Positions 27,370 through 37,441 of a stretch of DNA of 64,000 nucleotides are shown here, piece by piece. Position numbers and translations under genes: made by a program. This DNA is from Rhodobacter sp. NTK016B. Its GTDB lineage: Bacteria; Pseudomonadota; Alphaproteobacteria; Rhodobacterales; Rhodobacteraceae. Below the pieces are notes generated by a model. The model searched no databases. It had not been told where the DNA came from and was given only the letters and a program-made list of their open reading frames with translations. The DNA lies in NCBI RefSeq assembly GCF_017303295.1, contig NZ_JAFKOK010000019.1, positions 1 to 64,000 of the forward strand, given 5' to 3'. The number at the start of each line of letters is the position of its first letter. The stretch's first letter is position 1.

Positions 27370-29057
27370 GGGCGGTTCTGCGTGCGATGCTCCGGGGTCA
27401 GATGCGCCCGCTGCTGCTGCAAGGGCTGGCGCTGTCGGTGCTGGTGCTGGCGATGGGCGCGGCGCTGCTGGGCCTGTCGGGCTGGTTCATTACCGCGACT
27501 GCCGCCGCCGGAATGGCGGGGGCGGGGCTGATCTTCGACGTCTTCCGCCCCTCGGCCGGGATCCGCTTTCTGGCCATCGGCCGCACCGCCGCGCGCTATG
27601 GCGAGCGGCTGTTGACCCATGACGCAGTGTTGCGCGGGGTTGCGGCGCTGCGCCTGCGGCTGCTCGCCGCGCAGACCCGCGCCCCGTTCGAGGCCCTCAC
27701 CCGCCTGCGCGCGGGCGAGTCCCTGAACCGGCTCGGCGCGGATGTCGAGGCGCTGGACGGCGTCCTGCTGCGGCTGCTGATCCCCGGTCTGGCCGCGATC
27801 ACGGTTCTGGCGGGCGCGTTCGGGATGCTGTGGTGGCTGGTCGATCTGCGGATCGCCGCATCGGTCACCGGCTGCTTCACGCTGGGCGCGCTGCTGGTTG
27901 GGGCGCTTGTCGCCCGGCGCGCGGCGCGGGCTTCGAGGGGGCTTGAGGACGCGACGCAGGATTACCGCCGCGAGATGGTCGACCTGCTGCGCACCCGGCG
28001 CGAGCGGGCCTTGCAGGGCACGCTGGCCGACAGTCGCGCGCGTCTGGGTAGGCTGGACCACGAGCGCCGCCAGCGCGCCGCGCGGCTCGACCGGATCGAA
28101 CGAACAAGCGGCGCCGCGCTGGCGCTGGTTGCCGCTGCGGCACCGGCAGCGGCGATCTGGCTGGGCGGCGCCGCCGCGCTCGGCGGCGGGCTCAGCCCGG
28201 CTTTGGCGGCGATCGGCGTTTTCGTGGCCCTCGCGCTGGCCGAGGCCGTCGCGCCGTTGCGCCGTGGGCTGGGCGATTACGGCCGCATCGCGCAGGCCGC
28301 GCGGCGGGTCGCGCCGGTGCTGCGCCCTGCCCTGCCCCAGCCATCCGGCCAGACAACCATTCCCGCCGGCGCGGCGCTGAGCCTCGACACGGTCACGCTG
28401 CGGCGGGGCCCGGATCGCGCGCCGGTTCTCGACCGGGTGTCGATGACCCTGACACCGGGAGAGCGGGTGGCGCTGGCCGGGGCCAGCGGCAGCGGCAAGA
28501 GCACGCTTCTGATGCTGGCCGCCGGGGTGCTGACCCCCACCGAGGGTGCGATCCGGCTTGGCGACCTGCCGCTCGATATCCTGCCCCCCGAAGCCCTGCG
28601 CCGCGCCATTACGCTGGTGCCGCAACGCGCGGCGCTCGTGCAGGGCAGCGTGGCCGAAAACCTGCGACTCGCCGCGCCCGAGGCAAGCGATGCCGAGCTA
28701 TACGCCGCCTTGGAGGCCACGCAGCTCGCCGCCGTTATCCACACACGCGGCGGTTTGCAGACGCGACTCGGCCCGCGCGGCGCCGGCCTTTCGGGGGGCG
28801 AGGCACGGCGGCTGGTGCTGGCGCGCGCGGTACTGCGGCGGCCCGCTTTCCTGTTGCTGGATGAACCCACCGAGGGGCTCGACGCCCCCACCGCGCAGGC
28901 GACTCTCACCGGTCTGGCGCAGGCCCTGCCGCAGACGGCAATGCTGATCGCGGCGCATCGCCACGCTGAAATGGCCTTCGCCGACCGCGTGCTGCGCGTG
29001 ATGCCAAACGGTCACCTCGCTGCGACACAATCGCCCGAGTTGTTGGAAATCCCTTGA
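27366..29057 (+). CDS. cydC: Thiol reductant ABC exporter subunit CydC
   Basis: The 563-aa partner of CydD has an N-terminal membrane domain (LLGLSGWFITATAAAGMAG at about 32-50), Walker A ASGSGKSTLLM, signature LSGGEARRLVLAR and Walker B FLLLDEPTEGLD. The membrane pattern LSGWFITA is characteristic of CydC. It is coupled to cydD and ends 94 bp before cydA. Confidence 0.94.
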   Translation: MRAVLRAMLRGQMRPLLLQGLALSVLVLAMGAALLGLSGWFITATAAAGMAGAGLIFDVFRPSAGIRFLAIGRTAARYGERLLTHDAVLRGVAALRLRLLAAQTRAPFEALTRLRAGESLNRLGADVEALDGVLLRLLIPGLAAITVLAGAFGMLWWLVDLRIAASVTGCFTLGALLVGALVARRAARASRGLEDATQDYRREMVDLLRTRRERALQGTLADSRARLGRLDHERRQRAARLDRIERTSGAALALVAAAAPAAAIWLGGAAALGGGLSPALAAIGVFVALALAEAVAPLRRGLGDYGRIAQAARRVAPVLRPALPQPSGQTTIPAGAALSLDTVTLRRGPDRAPVLDRVSMTLTPGERVALAGASGSGKSTLLMLAAGVLTPTEGAIRLGDLPLDILPPEALRRAITLVPQRAALVQGSVAENLRLAAPEASDAELYAALEATQLAAVIHTRGGLQTRLGPRGAGLSGGEARRLVLARAVLRRPAFLLLDEPTEGLDAPTAQATLTGLAQALPQTAMLIAAHRHAEMAFADRVLRVMPNGHLAATQSPELLEIP

Positions 29058-29067
29058 CCTCAACCAA
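29054..29067 (+). promoter_or_regulatory. Possible FNR-type box upstream of cydA
   Basis: TTGACCTCAACCAA matches the FNR consensus TTGAT-N4-ATCAA at 8 of 10 defined positions and overlaps the cydC stop, about 85 bp before the cydA ATG. Oxygen control of cyd genes by FnrL is plausible in this group but not shown by sequence alone. Confidence 0.35.
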
Positions 29068-29151
29068 ATACGCATAAAGAAAACGGAATATGAAGTCGCG
29101 CCACCCGCCCCCATGGACGCAGACGACGCGGCACCATCTGGAGCCCTGACT

Positions 29152-30762
29152 ATGGAGTTCGACCTCGTCGAGCTGTCACGCTTTCAATTCGCGATGACAG
29201 CCATGTACCACTTCCTGTTCGTGCCTCTCACGCTTGGACTGAGCATTCTCGTCGCCATCATGGAGACGGTCTATGTGATGACAAACCGCCCGATCTGGCG
29301 GCAGATGACCAAGTTCTGGGGCACGCTGTTCGGAATCAACTTCGTCCTTGGCGTTGCCACCGGCATCACCATGGAATTCCAGTTCGGGATGAACTGGGCC
29401 TATTACAGCCATTATGTCGGCGACATCTTCGGCGCCCCCCTCGCGATCGAGGGGCTGATGGCGTTCTTCATGGAAGCGACCTTCGTCGGTCTCTTCTTCT
29501 TCGGCTGGGACAAGCTGTCGAAGGTGGCGCACCTGATCGTCGCGTGGCTTGTCGCTATCGGATCGAACTTCTCGGCGCTGTGGATCCTGATCGCCTCGGG
29601 CTGGATGGTTCACCCGGTCGGGGCCGAATTCAATGCCGACACGATGCGGATGGAAATGACCTCGTTCCTTGAAGTCGTGTTCAACGAGGTCGCGCAGGCA
29701 AAATTCGTGCATACCGTCTCGGCGGGCTATGTCACGGCTTCGGTCTTCGTGCTGGGCGTGTCGGCATGGTATCTGCTCAAAGGGCGCCATATCGACCTTG
29801 CGCGCCGCTCGATCGCCGTGGCGTCGGCCTTTGGCCTTGCCTCGGCGCTGTCCGTCGTGGTTCTGGGCGACGAAAGCGGTTACTCGGCGGGCCATACCCA
29901 GCAGATGAAACTCGCCGCGATCGAGGCGATGTGGGAAACGCATGAAGCGCCCGCTTCGTTCACGCTTGTGGGGCTGCCCAATCAGGCCGACCGCACAACC
30001 GAATACGCGATCGAGATCCCGTGGGTGATGGGCATCATCGGCACCCGCTCGCTGACGCAGGAGATCGCGGGCATCGACCAGCTTGTCGAAGAGGCCGAGG
30101 TCATGGTGCGCTCGGGCATCCTTGCCTATGACGCGCTGCAAACCATGCAGGAGATGCGCGACGAGACGCCCGAAGCGGTGCGGCTGAGCTTCGAGGAACA
30201 TTCCGAGGATCTGGGCTACGCGCTGCTGCTGCTGAGCTATGTCGACGACCCGCGCGAGGCTACTGACGAACAGATTCAGGCCGCCGCCTGGGATACGGTG
30301 CCCAATGTCTGGGTGATCTTCTGGGCCTTCCGCATCATGGTGGGGCTGGGCTTCGCGTTTATCGGTGCGATGGCCTATTTCTTCTGGCGCGCCTCGTTCA
30401 AGCAAATGCAGTTCCCCCGCTGGGCGCTGCGGCTGGCGGTGATCATGATCCCCGCGCCATGGATCGCGGCCGAGCTGGGCTGGATCGTCGCGGAATACGG
30501 GCGTCAGCCCTGGACGGTAGACGGTGTCTTGCCGACGGCGCTGTCGGTCAGCCAGCTTACGCTGACTGATGTCTGGATCACGATTATCGGATTTGTGCTG
30601 TTCTACACCATGCTCTTCGTCATCGAGATCTCACTGATGTTGAAATACATCAAGAAGGGCCCGCATGAAGATGTCGAGGAAACCGAACGGTGGATGCAAC
30701 GCCATCATCACCGTCTGCGCACCACCGATGGCAAATTGTCCTTTGCCAACCCTGCGGAGTAA
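29152..30762 (+). CDS. cydA: Cytochrome bd ubiquinol oxidase subunit I
   Basis: The 536-aa inner-membrane subunit carries haems b558, b595 and d. Visible ligands are His in FAMTAMYHFLFVP (H19 type) and AKFVHTVSAGYV (H186 type). The signature GWIVAEYGRQPW is present. The periplasmic Q-loop is long and E. coli-like (KLAAIEAMWETHEAPASF, then YALLLLSYV), placing it in the L subfamily (true bd-I type) rather than the short-loop CIO group. The ATG at 29152 has GGAG upstream. Confidence 0.96.
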   Translation: MEFDLVELSRFQFAMTAMYHFLFVPLTLGLSILVAIMETVYVMTNRPIWRQMTKFWGTLFGINFVLGVATGITMEFQFGMNWAYYSHYVGDIFGAPLAIEGLMAFFMEATFVGLFFFGWDKLSKVAHLIVAWLVAIGSNFSALWILIASGWMVHPVGAEFNADTMRMEMTSFLEVVFNEVAQAKFVHTVSAGYVTASVFVLGVSAWYLLKGRHIDLARRSIAVASAFGLASALSVVVLGDESGYSAGHTQQMKLAAIEAMWETHEAPASFTLVGLPNQADRTTEYAIEIPWVMGIIGTRSLTQEIAGIDQLVEEAEVMVRSGILAYDALQTMQEMRDETPEAVRLSFEEHSEDLGYALLLLSYVDDPREATDEQIQAAAWDTVPNVWVIFWAFRIMVGLGFAFIGAMAYFFWRASFKQMQFPRWALRLAVIMIPAPWIAAELGWIVAEYGRQPWTVDGVLPTALSVSQLTLTDVWITIIGFVLFYTMLFVIEISLMLKYIKKGPHEDVEETERWMQRHHHRLRTTDGKLSFANPAE

Positions 30763-30767
30763 GCGCC

Positions 30768-31928
30768 ATGATCTTGCATGAACTGATGTCTCTCGACCTG
30801 CTGCGCATCATCTGGTGGCTGCTTCTGGGCGTGTTGCTGACGGGCTTCGCGCTGACCGATGGCTTCGATATGGGGGTGGGCGCGCTTCTGCCCTTCGTGG
30901 CCAAGACAGATACCGAGCGGCGCATCGCGATCAACACCGTCGGGCCGGTCTGGGAAGGCAACCAGGTGTGGTTCATCCTCGGCGGCGGCGCGATTTTCGC
31001 GGCATGGCCGCCGCTATACGCGGTCAGCTTCTCGGGCTTCTACCTTGCGATGTTCCTTGTGCTGGCCGCGCTGATCCTGCGTCCCGTGGGGTTCAAATAC
31101 CGCTCGAAACGCGAAAGCGCGGCATGGCGGTCGGGCTGGGACTGGGCGCTGTTCACAGGCGGCGCGGTGCCCGCGCTGCTGTTCGGCGTCGCGGTCGGCA
31201 ACGTGTTGCAGGGCGTGCCCTTTCACCTGACCAACTCGCTGATGCCGATTTACGAAGGCGGCGCCTTGGGCAAGCTGTTCGGGCTTCTCAACCCGTTCGG
31301 CCTGCTGGCGGGTGTCGTGTCGCTGTCGATGCTGCTGATGCATGGCGCGGCGTGGCTGGGGCTGAAGGCCGAAGGCCCGGTCGCCGCCCGTGCGCGCCGC
31401 TTCGGCACCGTGGCGGGGATCGTCGCGGCGGCGGGTTATGCGCTGGCTGGCCTGTGGCTGGCCTTCGGGATGCAGGGTTACCGCATCACCAGCGCCTTCG
31501 TGGAGAACGGGCCGTCGAACCCGCTCTATTCCACGGTCGAGCGGGGCGGAAGCTGGCTTCAGGCCTATGCGGATCGTCCGTGGATCGCCATCGCGCCGGT
31601 CTTTGCCTTCCTTGGCATCGCCATGGCGGTGCGCGGGCTGCGTGCCGGGCGCGAGCTGGGCACCTTGCTGTGGTCGAAACTGGCGATCACCGGCATCGTG
31701 ACCAGCGTGGGCCTGACGATGTTCCCGTTCATCCTGCCATCGTCCAGCGCGCCTGACAGCTCGCTGACGGTTTGGGATGCCTCGTCCTCGCAGATGACGC
31801 TGTTCGTGATGCTGGTGGCGACGGCGATCTTCATGCCGCTGATCCTGGCCTATACCGCCTGGGTCTACAAAGTCCTGTGGGGCAAGGTGACCGAAGACGA
31901 CGTCACCGGCTCCGGCCATTCGTATTAA
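30768..31928 (+). CDS. cydB: Cytochrome bd ubiquinol oxidase subunit II
   Basis: The 386-aa subunit has eight to nine helices and the CydB start pattern LLRIIWWLLLGVLLTGFALTD followed by FDMGVGALLPF. NQVWFILGGGAIFAAWP is also conserved. The ATG at 30768 lies 5 bp after the cydA stop with GCGGAG upstream. With CydA it forms the high-affinity, non-proton-pumping terminal oxidase. Confidence 0.96.
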   Translation: MILHELMSLDLLRIIWWLLLGVLLTGFALTDGFDMGVGALLPFVAKTDTERRIAINTVGPVWEGNQVWFILGGGAIFAAWPPLYAVSFSGFYLAMFLVLAALILRPVGFKYRSKRESAAWRSGWDWALFTGGAVPALLFGVAVGNVLQGVPFHLTNSLMPIYEGGALGKLFGLLNPFGLLAGVVSLSMLLMHGAAWLGLKAEGPVAARARRFGTVAGIVAAAGYALAGLWLAFGMQGYRITSAFVENGPSNPLYSTVERGGSWLQAYADRPWIAIAPVFAFLGIAMAVRGLRAGRELGTLLWSKLAITGIVTSVGLTMFPFILPSSSAPDSSLTVWDASSSQMTLFVMLVATAIFMPLILAYTAWVYKVLWGKVTEDDVTGSGHSY

Positions 31929-31938
31929 GGAGACCGCG

Positions 31939-32073
31939 ATGTGGTATTTTGCCTGGATCCTCGGCCTTCCGCTGGCCGCTTTGTTCGCCGTTCTGAACGC
32001 GATGTGGCTTGAGATGCGCGAAGACGCGCGCGTCGTGCGCGAGGCCGAAGAACAAGATCACACCCGGCTGTGA
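31939..32073 (+). CDS. cydX: Cytochrome bd oxidase small subunit CydX
   Basis: The 44-aa protein begins MWYFAWILGLPLAALFAVL, the diagnostic CydX sequence: one N-terminal membrane helix followed by a charged tail containing EMREDARVVREAEEQ. AAGGAGACCGCG lies upstream and the gene is 10 bp after cydB. CydX stabilises the bd complex. It is easily missed by length cutoffs. A GC-rich hairpin follows. Confidence 0.92.
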   Translation: MWYFAWILGLPLAALFAVLNAMWLEMREDARVVREAEEQDHTRL

Positions 32074-32084
32074 CCCCACCAAAG

Positions 32085-32112
32085 CCCCCGGCGCGACAAA
32101 CCGCGCCGGGGG
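32085..32112 (+). terminator. GC-rich hairpin after cydX
   Basis: CCCCCGGCGCG/CGCGCCGGGGG, a perfect 11-bp stem with 6-nt loop (32096-32101). It lacks a T-tract, so it may act with Rho or as an mRNA-end stabiliser. Confidence 0.6.
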
Positions 32113-32175
32113 TCACGACGATCTTGCCAATTTGCAACGACGCCCTCACCATGCGCGCCCGGAACGAGGAACGCC

Positions 32176-33123
32176 ATGAGTTCGGCTGAACGCAAACACG
32201 ACGACGCGGCGCGGGCCGCATGGCTCGCCTATATCGGCGGCTGCAAACAAGACGAGATCGCCCATATCATGGGAATCTCGCGCCAATCGGCGCAGCGGCT
32301 GGTGTCGCAGGCCATGGCGGCGGGGCTGGTGAAAGTCCGCATCGACCACCCGATCGCGCGATGCCTCGAACTGGCGCAGCGGCTGAAAGACCGCCACGGG
32401 CTGACCCTGTGCGAGGTCGTCCCCTCGCTCGACAGCGTGCAGAATTCCGGGCTGGCCGTCTCTCATGCCACGGGCGATCTGCTGGAAAACTGCCTGATGC
32501 GGCCCGAGCCGATGGTGATCGGGCTCGGCACCGGGCGCACCTTGCGCGCGGCGGTCGAGCATCTGCCGCATATCGATTGCGCCCAGCACAAGATCGTCTC
32601 GCTGACGGGCAACATCGCCCCCGACGGATCAACGGCCTATTACAACGTGCTGTTCACCATCGCCGACAAGATCACCGCCGCGACCTTCCCGGTCCCTTTG
32701 CCGGTGATCAGCGCCTCGGTCGACGAGCGCGCGGCGCTGCTGGGCCAGAAGACGCTGAGCGTGACCCGCACGCTGGCCGCGCGCACGGATATGCGCTTCG
32801 TGGGGATCGGCACGATGACCGAAACCGCGCCGCTGGTGATCGACGGTTTCATCACCCATGGAGACCAGCGGCGGCTGCGTGAAAAGGGCGCGGTCGGCGA
32901 GATCATCGGCTTTGTCTTCGATGCGCAGGGAAACCTTGTCGAGGACGAAATCAACAGCCGCGTCAGCTCGGCCGAAATCACCCCCGGCAGCCATAGCGGG
33001 CCGGTGATCGGCGCGGCCCACGGACCCGACAAGGTCCCCGCGATTCGAGCGGCCCTTGGCGGCAAGCTGATCTCGGGGCTGGTCACGGACGAGGCGACCG
33101 CGATTGCGCTAACGGTCGAATAG
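32176..33123 (+). CDS. SorC/DeoR-type sugar-binding transcriptional regulator
   Basis: The 315-aa regulator has an N-terminal HTH (residues ~12-45, CKQDEIAHIMGISRQSAQRLV) and a C-terminal sugar-binding domain with the SorC features VIGLGTGRTLRAAVEHL, ITAATFPVPLPV and GIGTMTETAPLV. It is transcribed in the same direction as the polyol operon beginning 144 bp downstream. It is therefore the probable local regulator, responding to a sugar or sugar phosphate. Confidence 0.9.
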   Translation: MSSAERKHDDAARAAWLAYIGGCKQDEIAHIMGISRQSAQRLVSQAMAAGLVKVRIDHPIARCLELAQRLKDRHGLTLCEVVPSLDSVQNSGLAVSHATGDLLENCLMRPEPMVIGLGTGRTLRAAVEHLPHIDCAQHKIVSLTGNIAPDGSTAYYNVLFTIADKITAATFPVPLPVISASVDERAALLGQKTLSVTRTLAARTDMRFVGIGTMTETAPLVIDGFITHGDQRRLREKGAVGEIIGFVFDAQGNLVEDEINSRVSSAEITPGSHSGPVIGAAHGPDKVPAIRAALGGKLISGLVTDEATAIALTVE

Positions 33124-33217
33124 CGCGAGTTAACCAAAAATTATTCCTGCCGTTTCAACACCCTGCCCGCGTTTCTGCGGCGCGGCGGGAAGAAACTTGT
33201 TGCCTTTTGATGACACG

Positions 33218-33254
33218 TTTGAGAATTTGCCCAAGGGATTAGCATTTGCTCAAA
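33218..33254 (+). promoter_or_regulatory. Candidate operator upstream of the polyol operon
   Basis: TTTGAG (33218-33223) and CTCAAA (33249-33254) form a widely spaced inverted repeat, with ATTTGC recurring inside it, 14 bp before the substrate-binding protein gene. This is a candidate SorC-family site. Confidence 0.3.
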
Positions 33255-33267
33255 TGGGAGGAAAACC

Positions 33268-34581
33268 ATGACCCGCACCCTGCGCGCCCTTATGGGCGCG
33301 ACGGCGTTGACCGCTGCCGGTTTCGCAGTCGCGGCTCAGGCCGAAACGATCACCATCGCCACCGTGAACAACGGCGACATGATCCGCATGCAAGGGCTGA
33401 CCAGCCACTTCACCGACATGCACCCCGATATCGAGGTCGAATGGGTGACGCTGGAAGAGAACGTCCTGCGTCAGAACGTGACCACCGACATCGCCACCGG
33501 CGGCGGCCAGTACGACGTCATCACCATCGGCACCTACGAGGTTCCGATCTGGGGCGCCAATGACTGGCTGCTGTCGCTCGACGATCTGGGCGACGACTAT
33601 AATGTCGACGACCTGCTGCCCGCCGTGCGCGGTGGTCTGACGGTGGACGGCACGCTCTATGCCTCGCCCTTCTACGGCGAAAGCTCGATGGTGATGTACC
33701 GCACCGACCTTATGGAAGCGGCCGGGCTGGAAATGCCCGACGAACCCAGCTGGGAGTTCATCCGCGAAGCCGCCGCTGCGATGACCGACCGCGAGAACGA
33801 GATCTACGGCATCTGCCTGCGCGGCAAGGCCGGCTGGGGCGAGAACATGGCGTTCCTGACCGCCATGGGCAACTCGTTCGGGGCGCGCTGGTTCGATATG
33901 GACTGGCGTCCGCAATTCGACAGCGAAGCGTGGCACAACACGCTGACCTTCTACATCGACATGATGAACGAATACGGTCCTCCGGGCGCGTCGAATAACG
34001 GCTTCAACGAGAACCTCGCGCTGTTCCAGACCGGCAAATGCGGCATGTGGATCGACGCGACCGTCGCCGCCTCGTTCGTGACAAACCCCGATGACAGCGA
34101 AGTCGCCGACAGCGTCGGTTTCGCGCTGGCCCCCGATAACGGGCTGGGCCGTCGCGGCAACTGGCTGTGGGCGTGGAACCTGGCGATCCCGGCCTCGTCG
34201 GATGCCCCGGAAGCCGCGCGCGCGTTCATCGCCTGGGCGACCGGCCCCGGCTATACCGAGCTTGTCGCCTCGGAAGAGGGCTGGGCCAACGTGCCCCCGG
34301 GCACCCGCACCTCGCTCTATGAGAACCAGGAATACCTGGACGCGGCGCCCTTCGCGGAAATGACCCTGCGTTCGATGCAGGCCGCCGATCCGACCAACCC
34401 GGCCGTGGACCCGGTGCCCTATACCGGCGTGCAATTCGTGGCGATCCCGGAATTCGCGGGTCTCGGCACCGAAGTCGGTCAGGTTTTCTCGGCCGCGCTG
34501 GCCGGTCAGATGAGCGCCGACGAAGCGCTGGAGCAGGCACAAGAGCTTGCCACCGAAGAAATGGAGGCGGCGGGCTACTAA
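33268..34581 (+). CDS. smoE: Polyol ABC transporter substrate-binding protein (SmoE-like)
   Basis: The 437-aa periplasmic protein has a Sec signal peptide (MTRTLRALMGATALTAAGFA, cleavage after AQA) and the family-1 extracellular solute-binding fold (QYDVITIGTYEVP, YASPFYGESSMVMYRTDL). The RBS is GGGAGG. Together with the following genes it matches smoE of the R. sphaeroides sorbitol/mannitol operon. It captures hexitols for import. Confidence 0.9.
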   Translation: MTRTLRALMGATALTAAGFAVAAQAETITIATVNNGDMIRMQGLTSHFTDMHPDIEVEWVTLEENVLRQNVTTDIATGGGQYDVITIGTYEVPIWGANDWLLSLDDLGDDYNVDDLLPAVRGGLTVDGTLYASPFYGESSMVMYRTDLMEAAGLEMPDEPSWEFIREAAAAMTDRENEIYGICLRGKAGWGENMAFLTAMGNSFGARWFDMDWRPQFDSEAWHNTLTFYIDMMNEYGPPGASNNGFNENLALFQTGKCGMWIDATVAASFVTNPDDSEVADSVGFALAPDNGLGRRGNWLWAWNLAIPASSDAPEAARAFIAWATGPGYTELVASEEGWANVPPGTRTSLYENQEYLDAAPFAEMTLRSMQAADPTNPAVDPVPYTGVQFVAIPEFAGLGTEVGQVFSAALAGQMSADEALEQAQELATEEMEAAGY

Positions 34582-34610
34582 GCCCCCGTCCCGGTCGCAA
34601 GACCCGGGGC

Positions 34611-34680
34611 GCAGGTCTGTGGCGGGACCTGCCCGACCTCCTTCCCGGTAACGCCAGATCGCGCAGCCCACGGGCTGCGC
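34611..34680 (+). repeat. Two intercistronic hairpins between smoE and smoF
   Basis: GCAGGTC/GACCTGC (34611-34617, 34626-34632) and GCGCAGCCC/GGGCTGCGC (34661-34669, 34672-34680). The 133-bp gap after a binding-protein gene is a usual place for stem-loops that raise binding-protein mRNA over permease mRNA. Confidence 0.6.
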
Positions 34681-34714
34681 GCCTTCCCCGCAGCTTCAGC
34701 CCGAGGGTACCCCG

Positions 34715-35581
34715 ATGGCCACCCAGCATTCCCGTTCCGCTGCCCGGTTGATGATGTCCCCGGCCGTGTTCCTGCTTCTCGTATGGATGCTGGTGCCGCT
34801 GATCATGACGCTGTGGTTCTCGACCCTCGATTACCGGCCCATGCGCGGCACGTTCGATTGCTGCGAAGGTCTGGGCAACTACACCCGTTTCGTCACCTCG
34901 TCGGCGTTCCTCGACAGCGTGGTCGCCACCTTGCAACTGGTCGGCGGCGTGCTGGTCATCACCGTGGTGGGCGGCATCTTGCTGGCGATCCTGCTCGATC
35001 AGCCGATCTGGGGTCAGGGCGTGGTGCGTATCCTTGTCATCGCGCCGTTCTTCGTCATGCCGACCGTGTCGGCGCTGGTGTGGAAGAACATGTTCATGAA
35101 CCCCGTGAACGGTCTCTTCGCACATCTTTTCAAAGGGCTGGGCCTGCAGCCCGTGGACTGGCTCAGCCAGTATCCGATGTTTTCGATCATCCTCATCGTG
35201 TCGTGGCAATGGCTGCCCTTCGCGACGCTGATCCTGCTGACCGCGATCCAGTCGCTCGACAGCGAGCAGCTTGAAGCCGCCGAGATGGACGGCGCAGGGC
35301 CGCTGTCGCGCTTCGGCCATATCACCCTGCCCCATCTTGCGCGTTCGATCACCGTCGTCGTGCTGATCCAGACCATCTTCCTGCTGTCGATCTTCGCCGA
35401 GATCTACGTCACCACCTCGGGCGCCTTCGGAACGCGGACGCTGACCTATCTGGTCTACCAGCGCGTGATCGAAAGCCAGAATGTCGGCCTCGGCTCCGCC
35501 GGCGGCATCATCGCCGTCATCCTCGCCAATATCGTCGCCCTCGTGCTGATGCGCGTGGTGGGCAAGAACCTCGACGCCTGA
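34715..35581 (+). CDS. smoF: Polyol ABC transporter permease (SmoF-like)
   Basis: The 288-aa inner-membrane permease has about six helices and the EAA loop EAAEMDGAGPLSRFGHITLP, which docks the ATPase. It is the MalF-type first permease of the operon. smoG follows after 12 bp. Confidence 0.9.
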   Translation: MATQHSRSAARLMMSPAVFLLLVWMLVPLIMTLWFSTLDYRPMRGTFDCCEGLGNYTRFVTSSAFLDSVVATLQLVGGVLVITVVGGILLAILLDQPIWGQGVVRILVIAPFFVMPTVSALVWKNMFMNPVNGLFAHLFKGLGLQPVDWLSQYPMFSIILIVSWQWLPFATLILLTAIQSLDSEQLEAAEMDGAGPLSRFGHITLPHLARSITVVVLIQTIFLLSIFAEIYVTTSGAFGTRTLTYLVYQRVIESQNVGLGSAGGIIAVILANIVALVLMRVVGKNLDA

Positions 35582-35593
35582 GGAGGATCGACC

Positions 35594-36424
35594 ATGGCCC
35601 GCGCCGTCACCACCCAACGCAAGATCGTCTTCACCGCAATCGCCTGGATCATCGGGCTGGCGATCTTCTTTCCGATCCTGTGGACGATCCTGACCAGCTT
35701 CAAGACCGAGGCCACGGCGATCTCGGACCCGCCGGTATTCTTCAACTTCGACTGGACGCTGGAAAACTACGCCATCGTGCAGGAGCGCTCGGACTACATG
35801 CGCTACCTGTGGAATTCGGTGGTGCTGGCGGTGGGGTCGACGTTCTTCGGCATCATCATCGCCGTGCCCGCAGCGTGGTCGATGGCCTTCGTGCCGGGCA
35901 AGCGTACCAAGGACGTGCTGATGTGGATGCTCAGCACCAAGATGCTGCCCGCCGTGGGCGTGCTGTATCCGATCCGGCTGATCCTGATCGAGATGAACAT
36001 TCTCGACAGCAAGGGGGCGCTGATCTTCATCCTTATGATGATCAACCTGCCGATCATCATCTGGATGCTCTACACCTATTTCCGCGAGATCCCCGGCGAG
36101 ATCCTGGAAGCCGCGCGGATGGATGGCGCCACGCTGAAGGACGAGATCCTCTACGTGCTGACGCCGATGGCCATTCCGGGCATCGCCTCGACCGTGCTTC
36201 TGAACATCATCCTCGCTTGGAACGAAGCCTTCTGGACCCTCACGCTGACCACGGTCGACGCGGCACCGCTGACGGCCTTCATCGCCAGCTATTCCAGCCC
36301 CGAGGGCCTGTTCTACGCCAAGCTCAGCGCGGCCTCGACCATGGCCATTGCGCCGATCCTCATCCTCGGCTGGTTCAGCCAGAAACAACTCGTGCGCGGC
36401 CTCACCTTCGGCGCCGTCAAGTAA
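35594..36424 (+). CDS. smoG: Polyol ABC transporter permease (SmoG-like)
   Basis: The 276-aa MalG-type permease has about six helices, with EAA loop EAARMDGATLKDEILYVLTP. GAGGAGG precedes the ATG. It is located between smoF and the ATPase, with 12-bp gaps on each side. Confidence 0.9.
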   Translation: MARAVTTQRKIVFTAIAWIIGLAIFFPILWTILTSFKTEATAISDPPVFFNFDWTLENYAIVQERSDYMRYLWNSVVLAVGSTFFGIIIAVPAAWSMAFVPGKRTKDVLMWMLSTKMLPAVGVLYPIRLILIEMNILDSKGALIFILMMINLPIIIWMLYTYFREIPGEILEAARMDGATLKDEILYVLTPMAIPGIASTVLLNIILAWNEAFWTLTLTTVDAAPLTAFIASYSSPEGLFYAKLSAASTMAIAPILILGWFSQKQLVRGLTFGAVK

Positions 36425-36436
36425 GGGACTGATATC

Positions 36437-37437
<1,001 letters not shown>

Positions 37438-37441
<4 letters not shown>

